Source: Acidobacteriaceae bacterium (lineage in GTDB: Bacteria; Acidobacteriota; Vicinamibacteria; Vicinamibacterales; CAVVIG01). Taken from it: a stretch of DNA of 10,484 nt. Where the stretch lies: positions 1-10,484 of the forward strand of contig JAISPN010000085.1 of assembly GCA_031274845.1 (NCBI GenBank). The letters are read 5' to 3'. The notes under the pieces were generated by a model. That model was not told the origin of the DNA and searched no databases. It was given only the letters and a program-made list of their open reading frames with translations. Below, piece by piece: positions 1 to 8,371 of this stretch (position 1 is the stretch's first letter; the number at the start of each line of letters is the position of its first letter). The position numbers and the translations under genes are program-made.

Positions 1-1408
1 GACGATAGACGTGTGTCGCCTGGCCGAAGAACACTTCAGCCGACTCCATCAACGTCTCCGACAGCGTGGGGTGCGGGTGGATCGACAACTTCAGGTCGGT
101 CGCGTTCGCGCCCATTTCAATCGCCAGCACCGCCTCGGCGATGAGTTCGCCAGCGCCGGGACCGACGAGCCCCACGCCAAGAATCCGCCCGGTGTCCGGA
201 TCGAGAATCAGCTTGGTCAACCCGTCGGCGCGGTCGAGCGTCAACGCGCGGCCTGACGCGCCCCACGGGAACTTCGTGACCACGACGGTGCGCCCGTCTT
301 TCTGCGCCTGCGCCTCGGTCAGCCCGGCCCACGCCAACTCCGGATCGGTAAACACGACCGCGGGAATCGCGAGCGGTTCGAAGGCGACCTTCTCCCCCGC
401 AATCACCTCGACGGCCACGCGTCCTTCGTGCGACGCCTTGTGCGCCAGCATCGGCTCGCCGACGACATCGCCGATCGCAAAGATCGACGGTTCCGCCGTC
501 CGCAACTGATGGTCGACTTCGATGAAGCCGCGATCGTTCACGCGGACTTTCGTCGTGCCGAGCCCGGGCACCTGCGAGTTGGGACGCCGCCCGACGGAGA
601 CGAGCACGCGATCGAACAGCTGCTCGGTGTTTCCGTCCTTGACGCCGTCGCCGTCGAAGGTGACGCGGATGCCTTTGGCTTCCGCCTTCATCTTCACGAC
701 GCGCGTATTGAGCATCACCTGCTTCATGAGACCAGTGACACGCTTCGACAGCACATCGACCAGATCGCGATCGGCGCCAGGCAAGAGTCCCGGCGTCATC
801 TCGACGACGGTGACGGCGCTGCCGAAGGTGGCGTAGACCGACCCCAGTTCGAGACCGATGTAGCCGCCGCCAACCACCAGCATCGACTTCGGAATATCCG
901 GCAGATCGAGCGCGCCGGTGGAATCCATCACGCGCGGGTCGTCAACCTTCAGCATCGGCGGCATGGCGGGCGTCGATCCGGTCGCGAGAATCGCGTGCTC
1001 GAACTCGATCGTCTCCTCGCCTCCAGCCGTTTTCGCCACCTTCAGCGAATGCGGTCCAGTCAGCTCCGCGCGGCCCTGAATGTAGGTAATCTTCCGCGCC
1101 CTCGTCAGTTGGCCGGTGCCGCCGGTCAGACGCGTGACGACGTTGTTCTTGAAGTCGCGCAGCTTGTTGAGATCGATCTTCGGCTCGGCGAACTCAACGC
1201 CCCACGCCTTCGCGTGACGGGATTCGTCAACGAGCTTCGCGATGTGCAACAACGCCTTCGACGGAATACAGCCGCGATAGACGCAGACGCCGCCCGGATT
1301 CGGCTCGCTGTCGATGAGCGTGGTGGTGAGGCCAAGATCGGCGGCTAGAAATGCGGCAGCGTACCCACCGGGTCCACCGCCAATGACGACGAGTTGAGTT
1401 GAACTCAT
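1..1408 (-). CDS. lpdA: Dihydrolipoamide dehydrogenase (E3 of pyruvate dehydrogenase), 3' end cut by window edge
   Basis: Flavoprotein that reoxidises the dihydrolipoyl group of E2 and passes electrons through FAD and a redox disulfide to NAD+; cytoplasmic. The frame is open from the ATG at 1406-1408 to the left edge, giving 469 residues. Visible motifs are the N-terminal FAD-binding GGGPGG (residues 10-15), the redox-active disulfide motif GGVCVYRGCIPSK (Cys42, Cys47), the NAD-binding GGGYIG (180-185) and the C-terminal HPHPTLSE, whose second His (446) and Glu (451) form the catalytic pair. E3 proteins are usually 460-480 residues, so only the stop and perhaps a few codons are missing. There is no N-terminal lipoyl domain. 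It starts 11 nt after the aceF stop without a clear Shine-Dalgarno sequence, so translation is probably coupled to aceF. The adjacent aceEF genes identify it as the PDH E3, though such proteins often also serve other 2-oxoacid dehydrogenases. Confidence 0.95.
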   Translation of the reverse strand, partial: MSSTQLVVIGGGPGGYAAAFLAADLGLTTTLIDSEPNPGGVCVYRGCIPSKALLHIAKLVDESRHAKAWGVEFAEPKIDLNKLRDFKNNVVTRLTGGTGQLTRARKITYIQGRAELTGPHSLKVAKTAGGEETIEFEHAILATGSTPAMPPMLKVDDPRVMDSTGALDLPDIPKSMLVVGGGYIGLELGSVYATFGSAVTVVEMTPGLLPGADRDLVDVLSKRVTGLMKQVMLNTRVVKMKAEAKGIRVTFDGDGVKDGNTEQLFDRVLVSVGRRPNSQVPGLGTTKVRVNDRGFIEVDHQLRTAEPSIFAIGDVVGEPMLAHKASHEGRVAVEVIAGEKVAFEPLAIPAVVFTDPELAWAGLTEAQAQKDGRTVVVTKFPWGASGRALTLDRADGLTKLILDPDTGRILGVGLVGPGAGELIAEAVLAIEMGANATDLKLSIHPHPTLSETLMESAEVFFGQATHVYR

Positions 1409-1419
1409 AAAAATGGGAA

Positions 1420-2730
1420 CTAATACAACGACATCGCGAAGGGCTGCTCGAAGGCTTCGACCACCCACCGCAGGAAACGCACACCGTCGGCGCCGTCAAT
1501 CACCCGGTGATCGTAGGAGAGCGAGAGCGGCAGCAACTGCCGGGCCGAGAACTCCTTCGTCTCGGTGTCGTACACCGGCTGGAACTTGCCACGCGCGATG
1601 CCCAAGATGGCGACTTCCGGCGCGTTGACGATCGGCGTGAACAATCCGCCGCCCAATCCGCCCAGATTCGAGATACTGAAGCAGCCGCCCTGCATCTCCT
1701 CGAGCGTGATCTTCTTGGTGCGCGCCTTCTCGGACAGCTGCATCAGCTCGACCGAGATCTGCGTGAGGTTCTTCGTGTCGGCATCGCGAATCACCGGCAC
1801 CAGCAGACCGCGATCGGTGTCGACCGCCACGCCGATGTTCACGTACTTCTTGTAGATGATTGCGTTATTCGCCAGATCGATCGACGCGTTGAACTGCGGA
1901 AACACCTTGAGCGCCGCCGCGACGATCTTGACGGCCACGGCCGTCACCGTGAGCGCGCCGCCTGCCGCCGCCACCTGCTTCTGGTATTTCTTGCGCACGC
2001 TTTCAAGCGACGTGAGGTCGGCGTAATCGTGTTGCGTGACGTGCGGAATCGTCAGCCACGCCGCGGTCAGATGCTCGGCCGTCTTGCGGCGGATGCCGCG
2101 CAGTTCCTGCCGATCGACTGCGCCCCAGCGCGTGAAGTCGGGCAGCGGTTCGGCGTGCGGCAACGCCGTCGCGCCCGATGCCGCGCCACCGCCTGAGGTC
2201 ACAATCCGTTTCGTGTGCGCCTTCACATCGTCGATCGAGATCCGGCCGTCCTCGCCGGAGCCGGCCACCTGAGCGATGTCAATGCCAAGCTCGCGCGCGA
2301 GGCGGCGCACTGATGGTGACGCGGGCGCCATCGGACCATCTGGCTGCGACGCTTCCACCGCCGCCGCATGGCTCGTCACCGCTGGCGCTGGCCGTTCGAC
2401 CGCAACAGGCGCGGCCGCGGCAACCGCCGCGATCTTCGCCGCAGGCGCTTCAGTCTTGGCTGGCGCGGATGCCGGCGCGGCCGCCGCATTTCCACCCGCG
2501 GCCTCGACGCTCAGAATCACCTGACCAACCTTGACCTTGTCGCCGACCTTGATCCTGACGTCTTTCACCGTGCCAGCAATCGAAGAGGGGACTTCAATCG
2601 TCGCCTTGTCGGTTTCAAGTTCGAGCACCGGCTGATCTTTCGCCAGCACGTCGCCCGGTTTGACCAGAATGCGAAGCACGTCGCCCGCGGCAACGTTCTC
2701 TCCAAGCTCAGGAAGTGTGAAATCGGCCAC
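1420..2730 (-). CDS. aceF: Dihydrolipoamide acetyltransferase (E2 of pyruvate dehydrogenase)
   Basis: Core subunit that accepts the acetyl group from E1 on a lipoyl arm and transfers it to CoA. The 436-residue protein has one lipoyl domain (about 1-76, with lipoyl lysine K42 in the ETDKAT motif), an Ala/Pro-rich flexible linker (about 77-135), a peripheral subunit-binding domain (about 137-171, PSVRRLARELGID and GSGEDGRI) that docks E1/E3, a second linker, and the catalytic domain (about 205-436). The active-site motif DHRVIDG carries His408 and Asp412. E. coli AceF has three lipoyl domains; a single one is common elsewhere. The start is a GTG at 2728-2730, chosen because the lipoyl domain begins immediately after it (ADFTLPELGE) and GAGGA lies 5 nt upstream. 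It follows aceE by 81 nt and precedes lpdA by 11 nt. A branched-chain E2 is less likely given the AceE-type E1 next door. Confidence 0.96.
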   Translation of the reverse strand: MADFTLPELGENVAAGDVLRILVKPGDVLAKDQPVLELETDKATIEVPSSIAGTVKDVRIKVGDKVKVGQVILSVEAAGGNAAAAPASAPAKTEAPAAKIAAVAAAAPVAVERPAPAVTSHAAAVEASQPDGPMAPASPSVRRLARELGIDIAQVAGSGEDGRISIDDVKAHTKRIVTSGGGAASGATALPHAEPLPDFTRWGAVDRQELRGIRRKTAEHLTAAWLTIPHVTQHDYADLTSLESVRKKYQKQVAAAGGALTVTAVAVKIVAAALKVFPQFNASIDLANNAIIYKKYVNIGVAVDTDRGLLVPVIRDADTKNLTQISVELMQLSEKARTKKITLEEMQGGCFSISNLGGLGGGLFTPIVNAPEVAILGIARGKFQPVYDTETKEFSARQLLPLSLSYDHRVIDGADGVRFLRWVVEAFEQPFAMSLY

Positions 2731-2811
2731 TCAGATCCTCATCGTCTTCGTTGCGGTGAATCGACGCTGCGCGCCCCATCGGTCGCGTGACTCGCAGCCG
2801 CCGGACCCATC
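2731..2811 (-). other. aceE-aceF intergenic spacer
   Basis: The 81 nt between the aceE stop and the aceF GTG contain no credible ORF, strong hairpin with T-run or clear promoter. The only signal I can support is GAGGA on the minus strand, 5 nt before the aceF start, a good ribosome binding site. The gap is compatible with one aceEF-lpdA transcript. Confidence 0.5.
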
Positions 2812-5485
2812 CTAGGAAATCGCCGGGTTGCTCTTCTCGGGGTTAATCCCGAAGTCCGTAATCGCCTGCGCCACCACCGACGCCGCGATCTTGCCGTCGC
2901 GCGCCAACGCGCCGAGCGTCGCGACGACGACGTAGCGATGATCGACCTCGAAAAACTCGCGGAGACTCTCGCGGTTTTCGCTACGGCCGTAGCCGTCGGT
3001 GCCGAGCGAGACGAGCGGACGCGGCAGCCAGCGGTCGATCGAATCGGGCAGCACCTTCACGTAGTCTGACGCGGCAACAAACACGCCCGGCGCATCCTTG
3101 AAGAGCGTCGCGACATACGGCGCCTTCGCCGCCGCCGTCGGGTGCAGCATGTTCCAGCGCTCGCACGCGTGACCGTCGCGATAAAGCTCGCTGTAGCTCG
3201 TCACGCTCCAGACATCGGCGCCAACGTTGTACTTCGATTCGAGCACCTCGGCCGCCTTGATCACCTCGGGCAGAATCGCGCCGCTGCCGAGCAGTTGCGC
3301 GCGCGCCTTGGCTTTCGGCTGCGCCGTCGCCTTGAACTTGTACGCGCCCTTCAGAATGCCCGCGCGCGCCGTCGGGCATGGCCGGCATCGCGTACTGCTC
3401 GTTCATGAGCGTCAGGTAGTAGAAGATGCTCTCGCCCTCGACATACATCCGGCGGATGCCGTCCTGAATGATGATGGCGATTTCGTAGGCAAACGCCGGA
3501 TCGTAGGAGACGACGTTCGGATAGGGGTAGACGAACAGCTGGCTGTTCCCGTCCTGGTGCTGCAATCCTTCGCCGGCAAGCGTCGTGCGTCCGGCCGTGC
3601 CGCCCAGCACGAAACCGCGCGCGCGGCTGTCGCCCGCGGCCCAGAGCAGATCGCCGATCCGCTGGAATCCAAACATCGAGTAGTAGATGAAGAACGGAAT
3701 CGTGTTGACGCCGTGGGTCGCATACGCCGTCCCCGCGGCGATGAACGACGACATCGCGCCCGCTTCGTTGATCCCTTCTTCAAGGATCTGCCCGTCGGAG
3801 GCTTCCTTGTAGTACAGGAGCGTGTCCATGTCGACCGGTTCGTAGACCTGCCCCGAGTGCGCGTAGATGCCGACCTGACGGAACAGCGCTTCCATGCCGA
3901 AAGTACGTGCCTCGTCTGGAACGATCGGCACCACGAGACGGCCGAGCGCCTGATCGCGCAGGAGCTTCGACAGCATCCGCACGAACACCATCGTGGTCGA
4001 CGCCTTGCGCCCCTCAGTCCCGGCGTAGAACTCGTCGAAGATCTCCGTGGGCACCGCGGCGATCGGCGTGCTGCGCACTTCGCGGCGCGGCACATAGCCG
4101 CCCAGATTCGCGCGGCGCTCCTGCATGTACTTGTTTTCGGGGCTGTTCTCGCCGGGACGATAGAACGACGTCTTGCTGATGTCGCCGTCGGACACCGGAA
4201 TTCCGAAGCGGGAGCGGAACGCGCGCAACTCCTCTTCGTTCATCTTCTTCTGCTGGTGGGTGATGTTCTTGCCTTCGCCCGCTTCGCCGAGACCGTAGCC
4301 CTTAATCGTGCGCGCCAGAATCACCGTCGGCGCGCCCTTGTGCTCGACGGCCGCCTTGTAGGCGTTGTAGACCTTGATCGGATCGTGACCGCCCAGGGTC
4401 ATCTTCTTCAACTGATCGTCCGACAGGTGCTTGACCATGTCGAGGAGCCGCGGATCGGCGCCCCAGAAATGTTCGCGGATGTAGGCGCCCGACTCGACGG
4501 CGTACTTCTGATACTGCCCGTCGACGATTTCACCCATGCGCTTGACGAGCAACCCGTCGTGATCCTTGGCAAGGAGCGCATCCCACTCGCGTCCCCAGAT
4601 CACCTTGATCACATTCCAGCCCGCGCCGCGGAACGCGGCTTCGAGCTCCTGAATGATCTGGCCGTTGCCACGGACCGGACCATCGAGCCGTTGCAGATTG
4701 CAGTTGATGACGAAGATCAGGTTGTCGAGCTTCTCGCGCGCCGGGAGCGTGATCGCGCCGAGCGATTCCGGTTCGTCGGTCTCGCCGTCGCCCAAAAACG
4801 CCCACACCTTTGAGTTCGACGCGGCTTTCAACCCGCGATCTTCGAGGTAGCGCATGAAGCGCGCCTGATAGATCGCCATGATCGGACCGAGCCCCATCGA
4901 CACGGTCGGGTATTCCCAAAAGTCCGGCATGAGCCAGGGATGGGGATACGACGACAACCCGCCACCGGGTTTCATCTCGCGCCGGAAATTTTCGAGATGG
5001 GTTTCGGAAAGACGGCCTTCAAGGAACGCGCGGGCGTAAATGCCGGGCGCGGCGTGTCCCTGAAAGAAAATGACGTCGGTGTCGGCGCTCTCTTTACCCC
5101 GGAAGAAATGATTGAACCCGACTTCGTAGAGCGTGGCGGCCGAGGCGAACGTGGAAATATGCCCGCCAATCCCATCGTCGGCCTTGTTGGCGCGAACGAC
5201 CATGGCGGCGGCGTTCCAGCGCACCAGACTCTTGATGCGGCGTTCCAGATCGGGATTGCCAGGCATCAGCGCCTGATCGTCGGCGGAAATCGTGTTGATG
5301 TAGGGCGTGTTGGCGGTGAACGGCAGCTTGACCCCGTTCTCCGTGGCGTGCAGCGTCAGTTCCTTGAGCAGACGCTCAACTTTGACCGGCCCGCCGCTCT
5401 GGAGCACATAATCAAGGGAATCGAGCCACTCGCGGGTTTCGGTGGCGTCGAGTTCGGTAGCGTCCTTTGGAGCAGTGTTTCGCAC
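2812..5485 (-). CDS. aceE: Pyruvate dehydrogenase E1, homodimeric AceE type, with an apparent frame break
   Basis: Thiamine-diphosphate enzyme that decarboxylates pyruvate and reductively acetylates the E2 lipoyl group. From the GTG at 5483-5485 one frame gives residues 1-708, with H109 and H144, the ThDP/metal motif GDGETDEPE (232-240) continuing to NCNLQ, H410, and the catalytic Glu574 in GINEAGA; these match E. coli H106, H142, H407 and E571. After PDGAR the frame loses homology, while the neighbouring frame continues from 3360 with GILKGAYKFK, SVTSYSELYRDG, CERWNMLHP and LGTDGYGRS to a TAG at 2812-2814 (182 residues). Joined, the protein is 890-891 residues, against 887 in E. coli. Read literally, the first frame runs on through about 125 unrelated residues and stops at 2981-2983, losing the C-terminal domain. 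AAAGGAT lies 9 nt before the start. It is first gene of the PDH operon. Sequencing error is my preferred explanation. Confidence 0.93.
3359..3370 (-). other. Frame-break site in aceE (CG-repeat tract)
   Basis: On the minus strand the tract reads GGCGCGCGCGGG. Upstream coding ends in frame at residue Arg708 (codon 3362-3364) and AceE homology resumes in another frame with the Gly codon at 3358-3360, leaving one extra G at 3361. Restoring the frame needs either removal of one base or addition of two. Adding one CG unit would read D-G-A-R-A-G-I-L, so a dinucleotide slip in the repeat explains it neatly. I see no slippery heptamer or downstream pseudoknot suggesting programmed frameshifting. Confidence 0.85.
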
Positions 5486-5577
5486 GGGAACGGGATCCTT
5501 TCGCCAATATATATATCGGCCCCTGACCGTTTAGGCCAATCCTCAAATTGTAACCGCGACCCACGTGAAGGGAAACC
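5486..5577. promoter_or_regulatory. Divergent promoter region between aceE and the M13 peptidase gene
   Basis: This 92-bp gap separates two divergently transcribed units, so it must hold both 5' control regions unless one lies inside a gene. It is much more AT-rich than its surroundings and contains an alternating AT run (about 5507-5516). On the plus strand AAGGGA at 5568-5573 is the ribosome binding site of the peptidase gene, 4 nt from its ATG. A weak plus-strand candidate promoter is CTGACC (5523-5528) with TTGTAA (5548-5553), spacer 19. A CACGTG palindrome lies at 5562-5567. I cannot assign a regulator. Confidence 0.6.
5510..5539 (-). promoter_or_regulatory. Candidate sigma-70-like promoter for aceE-aceF-lpdA
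   Basis: On the minus strand TTGGCC (5534-5539) is followed after 18 nt by TATATA (5510-5515). A transcript would start near 5503 and give a leader of roughly 18 nt carrying the AAAGGAT ribosome binding site (5495-5501) ahead of the GTG start. The match to consensus is moderate and the AT run could place the -10 box a few bases away. This is inferred from base pattern only. Confidence 0.35.
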
Positions 5578-7638
5578 ATGCTGAGAGAGACACGCCGACT
5601 GCTGACGGCCGCCGTTTTTGCCGCCCTGCCCACCGCCAGCCTGTGGTCACAAGCCCCCGCGCCGGTTCTGGCGCAGGCGCCCCCGGCGAGCCAGACGCCA
5701 CCGCCAGCCGCGAGCGTCAACCTCGCCGCGCTCAATCGTAGCGTCAGCCCCTGCACCGATTTCTACCAGTTCGCCTGCGGCGGCTGGATTGCCGCGAATC
5801 CGATCCCCGGCGACCGCGGACGCTGGGGTCAGTTCGAGGTGCTGCAGGAGCGCAACAACGAGATCCTGCGCCGGGTGCTCGAACACGCCACGACGAGCCA
5901 GAACGAGGCCGACAAGAAGATCGGCGACTACTACGCCACCTGCATGGACGAAGCCGCCATCAACAGGCGCGGCGTCACGCCGCTACAGCCGGACCTCCGC
6001 AACATCACCGCCCTGGCCAACACGAATCGTCTGCCGGAGTTGCTCGCCGAACTTCACAAGATCGGCGTCAATGCGTTCTTCGGTTTCGGATCGGAAGGTG
6101 ACTTCAAGGACACGTCACACGTCATCGCCACGCTCGGCCAAGGGGGACTCGGCCTCCCCGATCGCGACTACTACTTCAAGGACGATGCGCGGTCGGTTGA
6201 AATCCGCACCGAGTACCTCCATCACGTCGCGGCGCTGATGACGCTCGCGGGGCTGCCGAATCCGGACGCTGGCGCAGAAACCGTGATGCGTGTGGAAACC
6301 GCCCTCGCCCGCGCCGCGCTCGATCGTGTCGCCTTGCGCAATCCCGAAGCGATCTACCACAAGATGACGCTCGCGGAGTTGCAGGCGCTCACGCCGGCCT
6401 TCGACTGGACGCGCTATCTGCGCGGCACCGGCGCCCCTTCGTTTGGCGCGCTGAACGTCACCGAACCGGAATTCGTGAAAGCCTTCAATCAGACGCTGGC
6501 GACCACACCCATCGACGACATCCGGACGTATCTCAGATGGCACCTGCTCCACGCCAACGCCTTCCTCCTCTCGAAACCCTTTGTCGATGAAAACTTCCGG
6601 TTCTATAGCGGCGTGCTGCAGGGGATTCCCGAACAGCAACCGCGCTGGAAGCGCTGCGTCAGCTACGTCGATTCCGATCTGGGCGAAGCGCTCGGTCAGT
6701 CGTTCGTCCGCGAAACCTTCGGGCCGCGCGCCAAGGAAGACATGCTGAAGATGGTGGCCAACCTGCAGTCGGCGCTCGAACAGGACATCCACGATCTCGA
6801 CTGGATGACCGACACGACCAAGGCGCAAGCCGTGCGGAAGCTGCACGCCATCGCCAACAAGATCGGCTATCCGGACCAGTGGCGCGACTACACGGCGCTC
6901 ACGATCGAACGCGGCGATGCCGTCGGCAACTCGCACCGCGCCAACACGTTTGAATTCCATCGTGAACTGCAGAAGATCGGCAAGCCGCTCGACAAGAACG
7001 AGTGGGGCATGACGCCGCCGACGGTGAACGCGTACTACAGCCCGCTCGAAAACAACATCAACTTCCCCGCCGGCATCCTGCAACCGCCGTTCTACATGGC
7101 GGATCGCGATGCGGCGGTGAACTACGGCGGCGCCGGCTCGGTCATCGGTCACGAGATGACGCACGGCTTCGACGACCAGGGACGGCAGTTCGACGCCGAC
7201 GGCAATCTCAAGGACTGGTGGACCGCCGACGACGGCAAGGCATTCGAGAGCCGCGCCAGTTGCATCGCCGACGAGTACGGCGGCTTCACCGCCATCGACG
7301 ATGTGAAGTTGAACGGCAAATTAACACTCGGCGAAAACACCGCCGACAACGGCGGCCTGCGCGTCGCGCTCATGGCCTATCTCGCGTCAGACGCCGCGAA
7401 AACCGCGCAGGTCATCGACGGCTTCACGCCCGAGCAGCGCGTCTTCCTCGGCTTCGCGCAAGTCTGGTGCGAAGCGCGGCGTCCCGAGTTCGAACGGATG
7501 CGCGCGCAAACCGATCCGCACTCGCCCGGCCGCTATCGCGTCAACGGCACGGTGGTGAACATGCCGGAGTTCCAGAAAGCTTTCTCGTGCCCGGCGGAAT
7601 CGCCCATGGTGTCGAAGAACGCGTGCCGCGTCTGGTAG
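5578..7638 (+). CDS. Secreted M13 family (neprilysin/PepO-like) zinc metallopeptidase
   Basis: Endopeptidase expected to cut peptides outside the cytoplasm. The 686-residue protein begins with a signal-peptide-like segment (RETRR, then a hydrophobic stretch to about residue 22, with plausible cleavage near residues 25-34), then a Pro/Ala-rich linker. The N-terminal M13 domain starts with CTDFYQFACGGW (Cys59, Cys67). The substrate-binding NAYY is at 484-487. The zinc site HEMTH (525-529; His525, His529, catalytic Glu526) and ENTAD (586-590; third ligand Glu586, Asp590) are intact. The C-terminus is the family CxxW-type ending CRVW (683-686), whose Cys normally forms a disulfide. Length is typical for bacterial M13 enzymes (about 650-700). 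The ATG has a good ribosome binding site (AAGGGA). No lipobox Cys is present near the N-terminus, so a soluble secreted or periplasmic protein is likely. The substrate cannot be told from the sequence. Its 3' end overlaps the next gene. Confidence 0.96.
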   Translation: MLRETRRLLTAAVFAALPTASLWSQAPAPVLAQAPPASQTPPPAASVNLAALNRSVSPCTDFYQFACGGWIAANPIPGDRGRWGQFEVLQERNNEILRRVLEHATTSQNEADKKIGDYYATCMDEAAINRRGVTPLQPDLRNITALANTNRLPELLAELHKIGVNAFFGFGSEGDFKDTSHVIATLGQGGLGLPDRDYYFKDDARSVEIRTEYLHHVAALMTLAGLPNPDAGAETVMRVETALARAALDRVALRNPEAIYHKMTLAELQALTPAFDWTRYLRGTGAPSFGALNVTEPEFVKAFNQTLATTPIDDIRTYLRWHLLHANAFLLSKPFVDENFRFYSGVLQGIPEQQPRWKRCVSYVDSDLGEALGQSFVRETFGPRAKEDMLKMVANLQSALEQDIHDLDWMTDTTKAQAVRKLHAIANKIGYPDQWRDYTALTIERGDAVGNSHRANTFEFHRELQKIGKPLDKNEWGMTPPTVNAYYSPLENNINFPAGILQPPFYMADRDAAVNYGGAGSVIGHEMTHGFDDQGRQFDADGNLKDWWTADDGKAFESRASCIADEYGGFTAIDDVKLNGKLTLGENTADNGGLRVALMAYLASDAAKTAQVIDGFTPEQRVFLGFAQVWCEARRPEFERMRAQTDPHSPGRYRVNGTVVNMPEFQKAFSCPAESPMVSKNACRVW

Positions 7639-8315
7639 ACGTCCACGCGCGCATCGTCGCGTGCGAGCAGTGCCCGCGTCTTCGTCAGTACTGCACCCGC
7701 ATCGGCACAGAAAAACGGCGCGCGTTCAGGGACGACACCTACTGGGCGAAACCGGTGCCCGGGTTTGGCGATCCGAACGCGCGGCTGTTGATCATCGGCC
7801 TGGCGCCAGCCGCGCACGGCGCGAACCGCACCGGCCGCGTCTTCACTGGCGACGGTGTGGGCGGCTCCGGCGATTTCCTGATGGCCGCGCTTCACCGCGC
7901 CGGCTTCGCCAACATCCCGACCTCTGAGCGGCCAGACGATGGGTTGACGTTGACCGATGCGTTTATTGCGGCGGCCGTCCGCTGCGCGCCGCCGGACAAC
8001 ACGCCGACGCCGGAAGAAATCGCGCGCTGCCTGCCGCACTTGCGGGACGAGATCGCCGCGCTGCCGCGCGTGAAGGTCGTGGTCGCGCTCGGCAAGATTG
8101 GATTTGACGCCTATCTCCGAATGCTGAAGCAGGACGGGATCGTGCCGAAGCCGCGTCCGCAGTTCGCGCACAACTCGCACACGGTCTTACCGAACGGCCT
8201 CACGCTCGTCGGCTGCTTTCATCCAAGCCGTCAAAACACGAACACCGGCCGCCTGACCGCGCCGATGATGCATCAGGTGTTTGCGTCCGCCCGCCGGCTT
8301 CTGTCCGCGCGGTAA
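7623..8315 (+). CDS. Uracil-DNA glycosylase, family 5 (UDGb type)
   Basis: Base-excision repair enzyme removing uracil and related deaminated bases from DNA. The proposed product is 230 residues. It carries four cysteines placed as in [4Fe-4S] UDGs: Cys14 and Cys17 (CEQCPRL), Cys121 (AVRCAPP) and Cys136. Motif A is GLAPAAHGANRTGR (59-72) followed by FTGD (74-77), and the C-terminal motif is HPSRQN (200-205). The GLAPAAHG form without a polar residue at the usual catalytic position points to family 5 rather than family 4; Asp77 may take the catalytic role, by analogy with Thermus UDGb. I chose the GTG at 7623-7625, which gives the usual short N-terminus before the first Cys pair; the same frame is open further upstream but there it shadows the peptidase gene. 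It overlaps the peptidase gene by 16 nt, suggesting coupled translation. The ribosome binding site is weak, so the exact start is less certain than the function. Confidence 0.9.
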   Translation: MPRLVDVHARIVACEQCPRLRQYCTRIGTEKRRAFRDDTYWAKPVPGFGDPNARLLIIGLAPAAHGANRTGRVFTGDGVGGSGDFLMAALHRAGFANIPTSERPDDGLTLTDAFIAAAVRCAPPDNTPTPEEIARCLPHLRDEIAALPRVKVVVALGKIGFDAYLRMLKQDGIVPKPRPQFAHNSHTVLPNGLTLVGCFHPSRQNTNTGRLTAPMMHQVFASARRLLSAR

Positions 8316-8344
8316 CGAAATCCGTCACCGCACACCAGTTCAAC

Positions 8345-8371
8345 GTCACGCTACTGCGCGAGCAGCGTGGC
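8345..8371. terminator. Possible hairpin at the convergent junction
   Basis: GTCACG (8345-8350) can pair with CGTGGC (8366-8371, one T-G wobble) and CTGC (8354-8357) with GCAG (8362-8365), closing a GCGA tetraloop, with a three-base CTA bulge. The bulge is the complement of the TAG stop of the TlpA-like gene. It sits 30 nt past the glycosylase stop, between convergent genes, where a shared terminator would be expected. There is no T-run on either side, so intrinsic termination is doubtful. Confidence 0.3.

Noticed and set aside
428..1348. 306-codon plus-strand open frame
   Set aside because: It lies entirely antisense to lpdA, whose FAD, NAD and disulfide motifs are all intact; composition is that of a shadow frame.
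3340..3390. Programmed ribosomal frameshifting in aceE
   Set aside because: There is no A/T-rich slippery heptamer, no internal Shine-Dalgarno stimulator that I can see, and AceE families are not known to need a frameshift; a repeat-length error explains the data more simply.
3227..4813. Long open frame on the plus strand (528 codons) inside aceE
   Set aside because: It is antisense to strongly conserved AceE sequence including the GDGETDEPE motif, has Arg/His/Ala-rich composition typical of a GC-rich shadow frame, and shows no recognisable motif.
4940..5584. 214-codon plus-strand open frame across the aceE start
   Set aside because: It is antisense to the conserved AceE N-terminus and runs through the divergent promoter region; no family resemblance.
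6115..7164. 349-codon minus-strand open frame
   Set aside because: It is antisense to the M13 peptidase coding region, which has a complete domain and zinc site; no motif or ribosome binding site supports it.
7002..7622. Upstream extension of the glycosylase frame to an ATG at 7002
   Set aside because: This part is an Arg-rich shadow of the peptidase catalytic domain in another frame and has no glycosylase homology before the first Cys pair.
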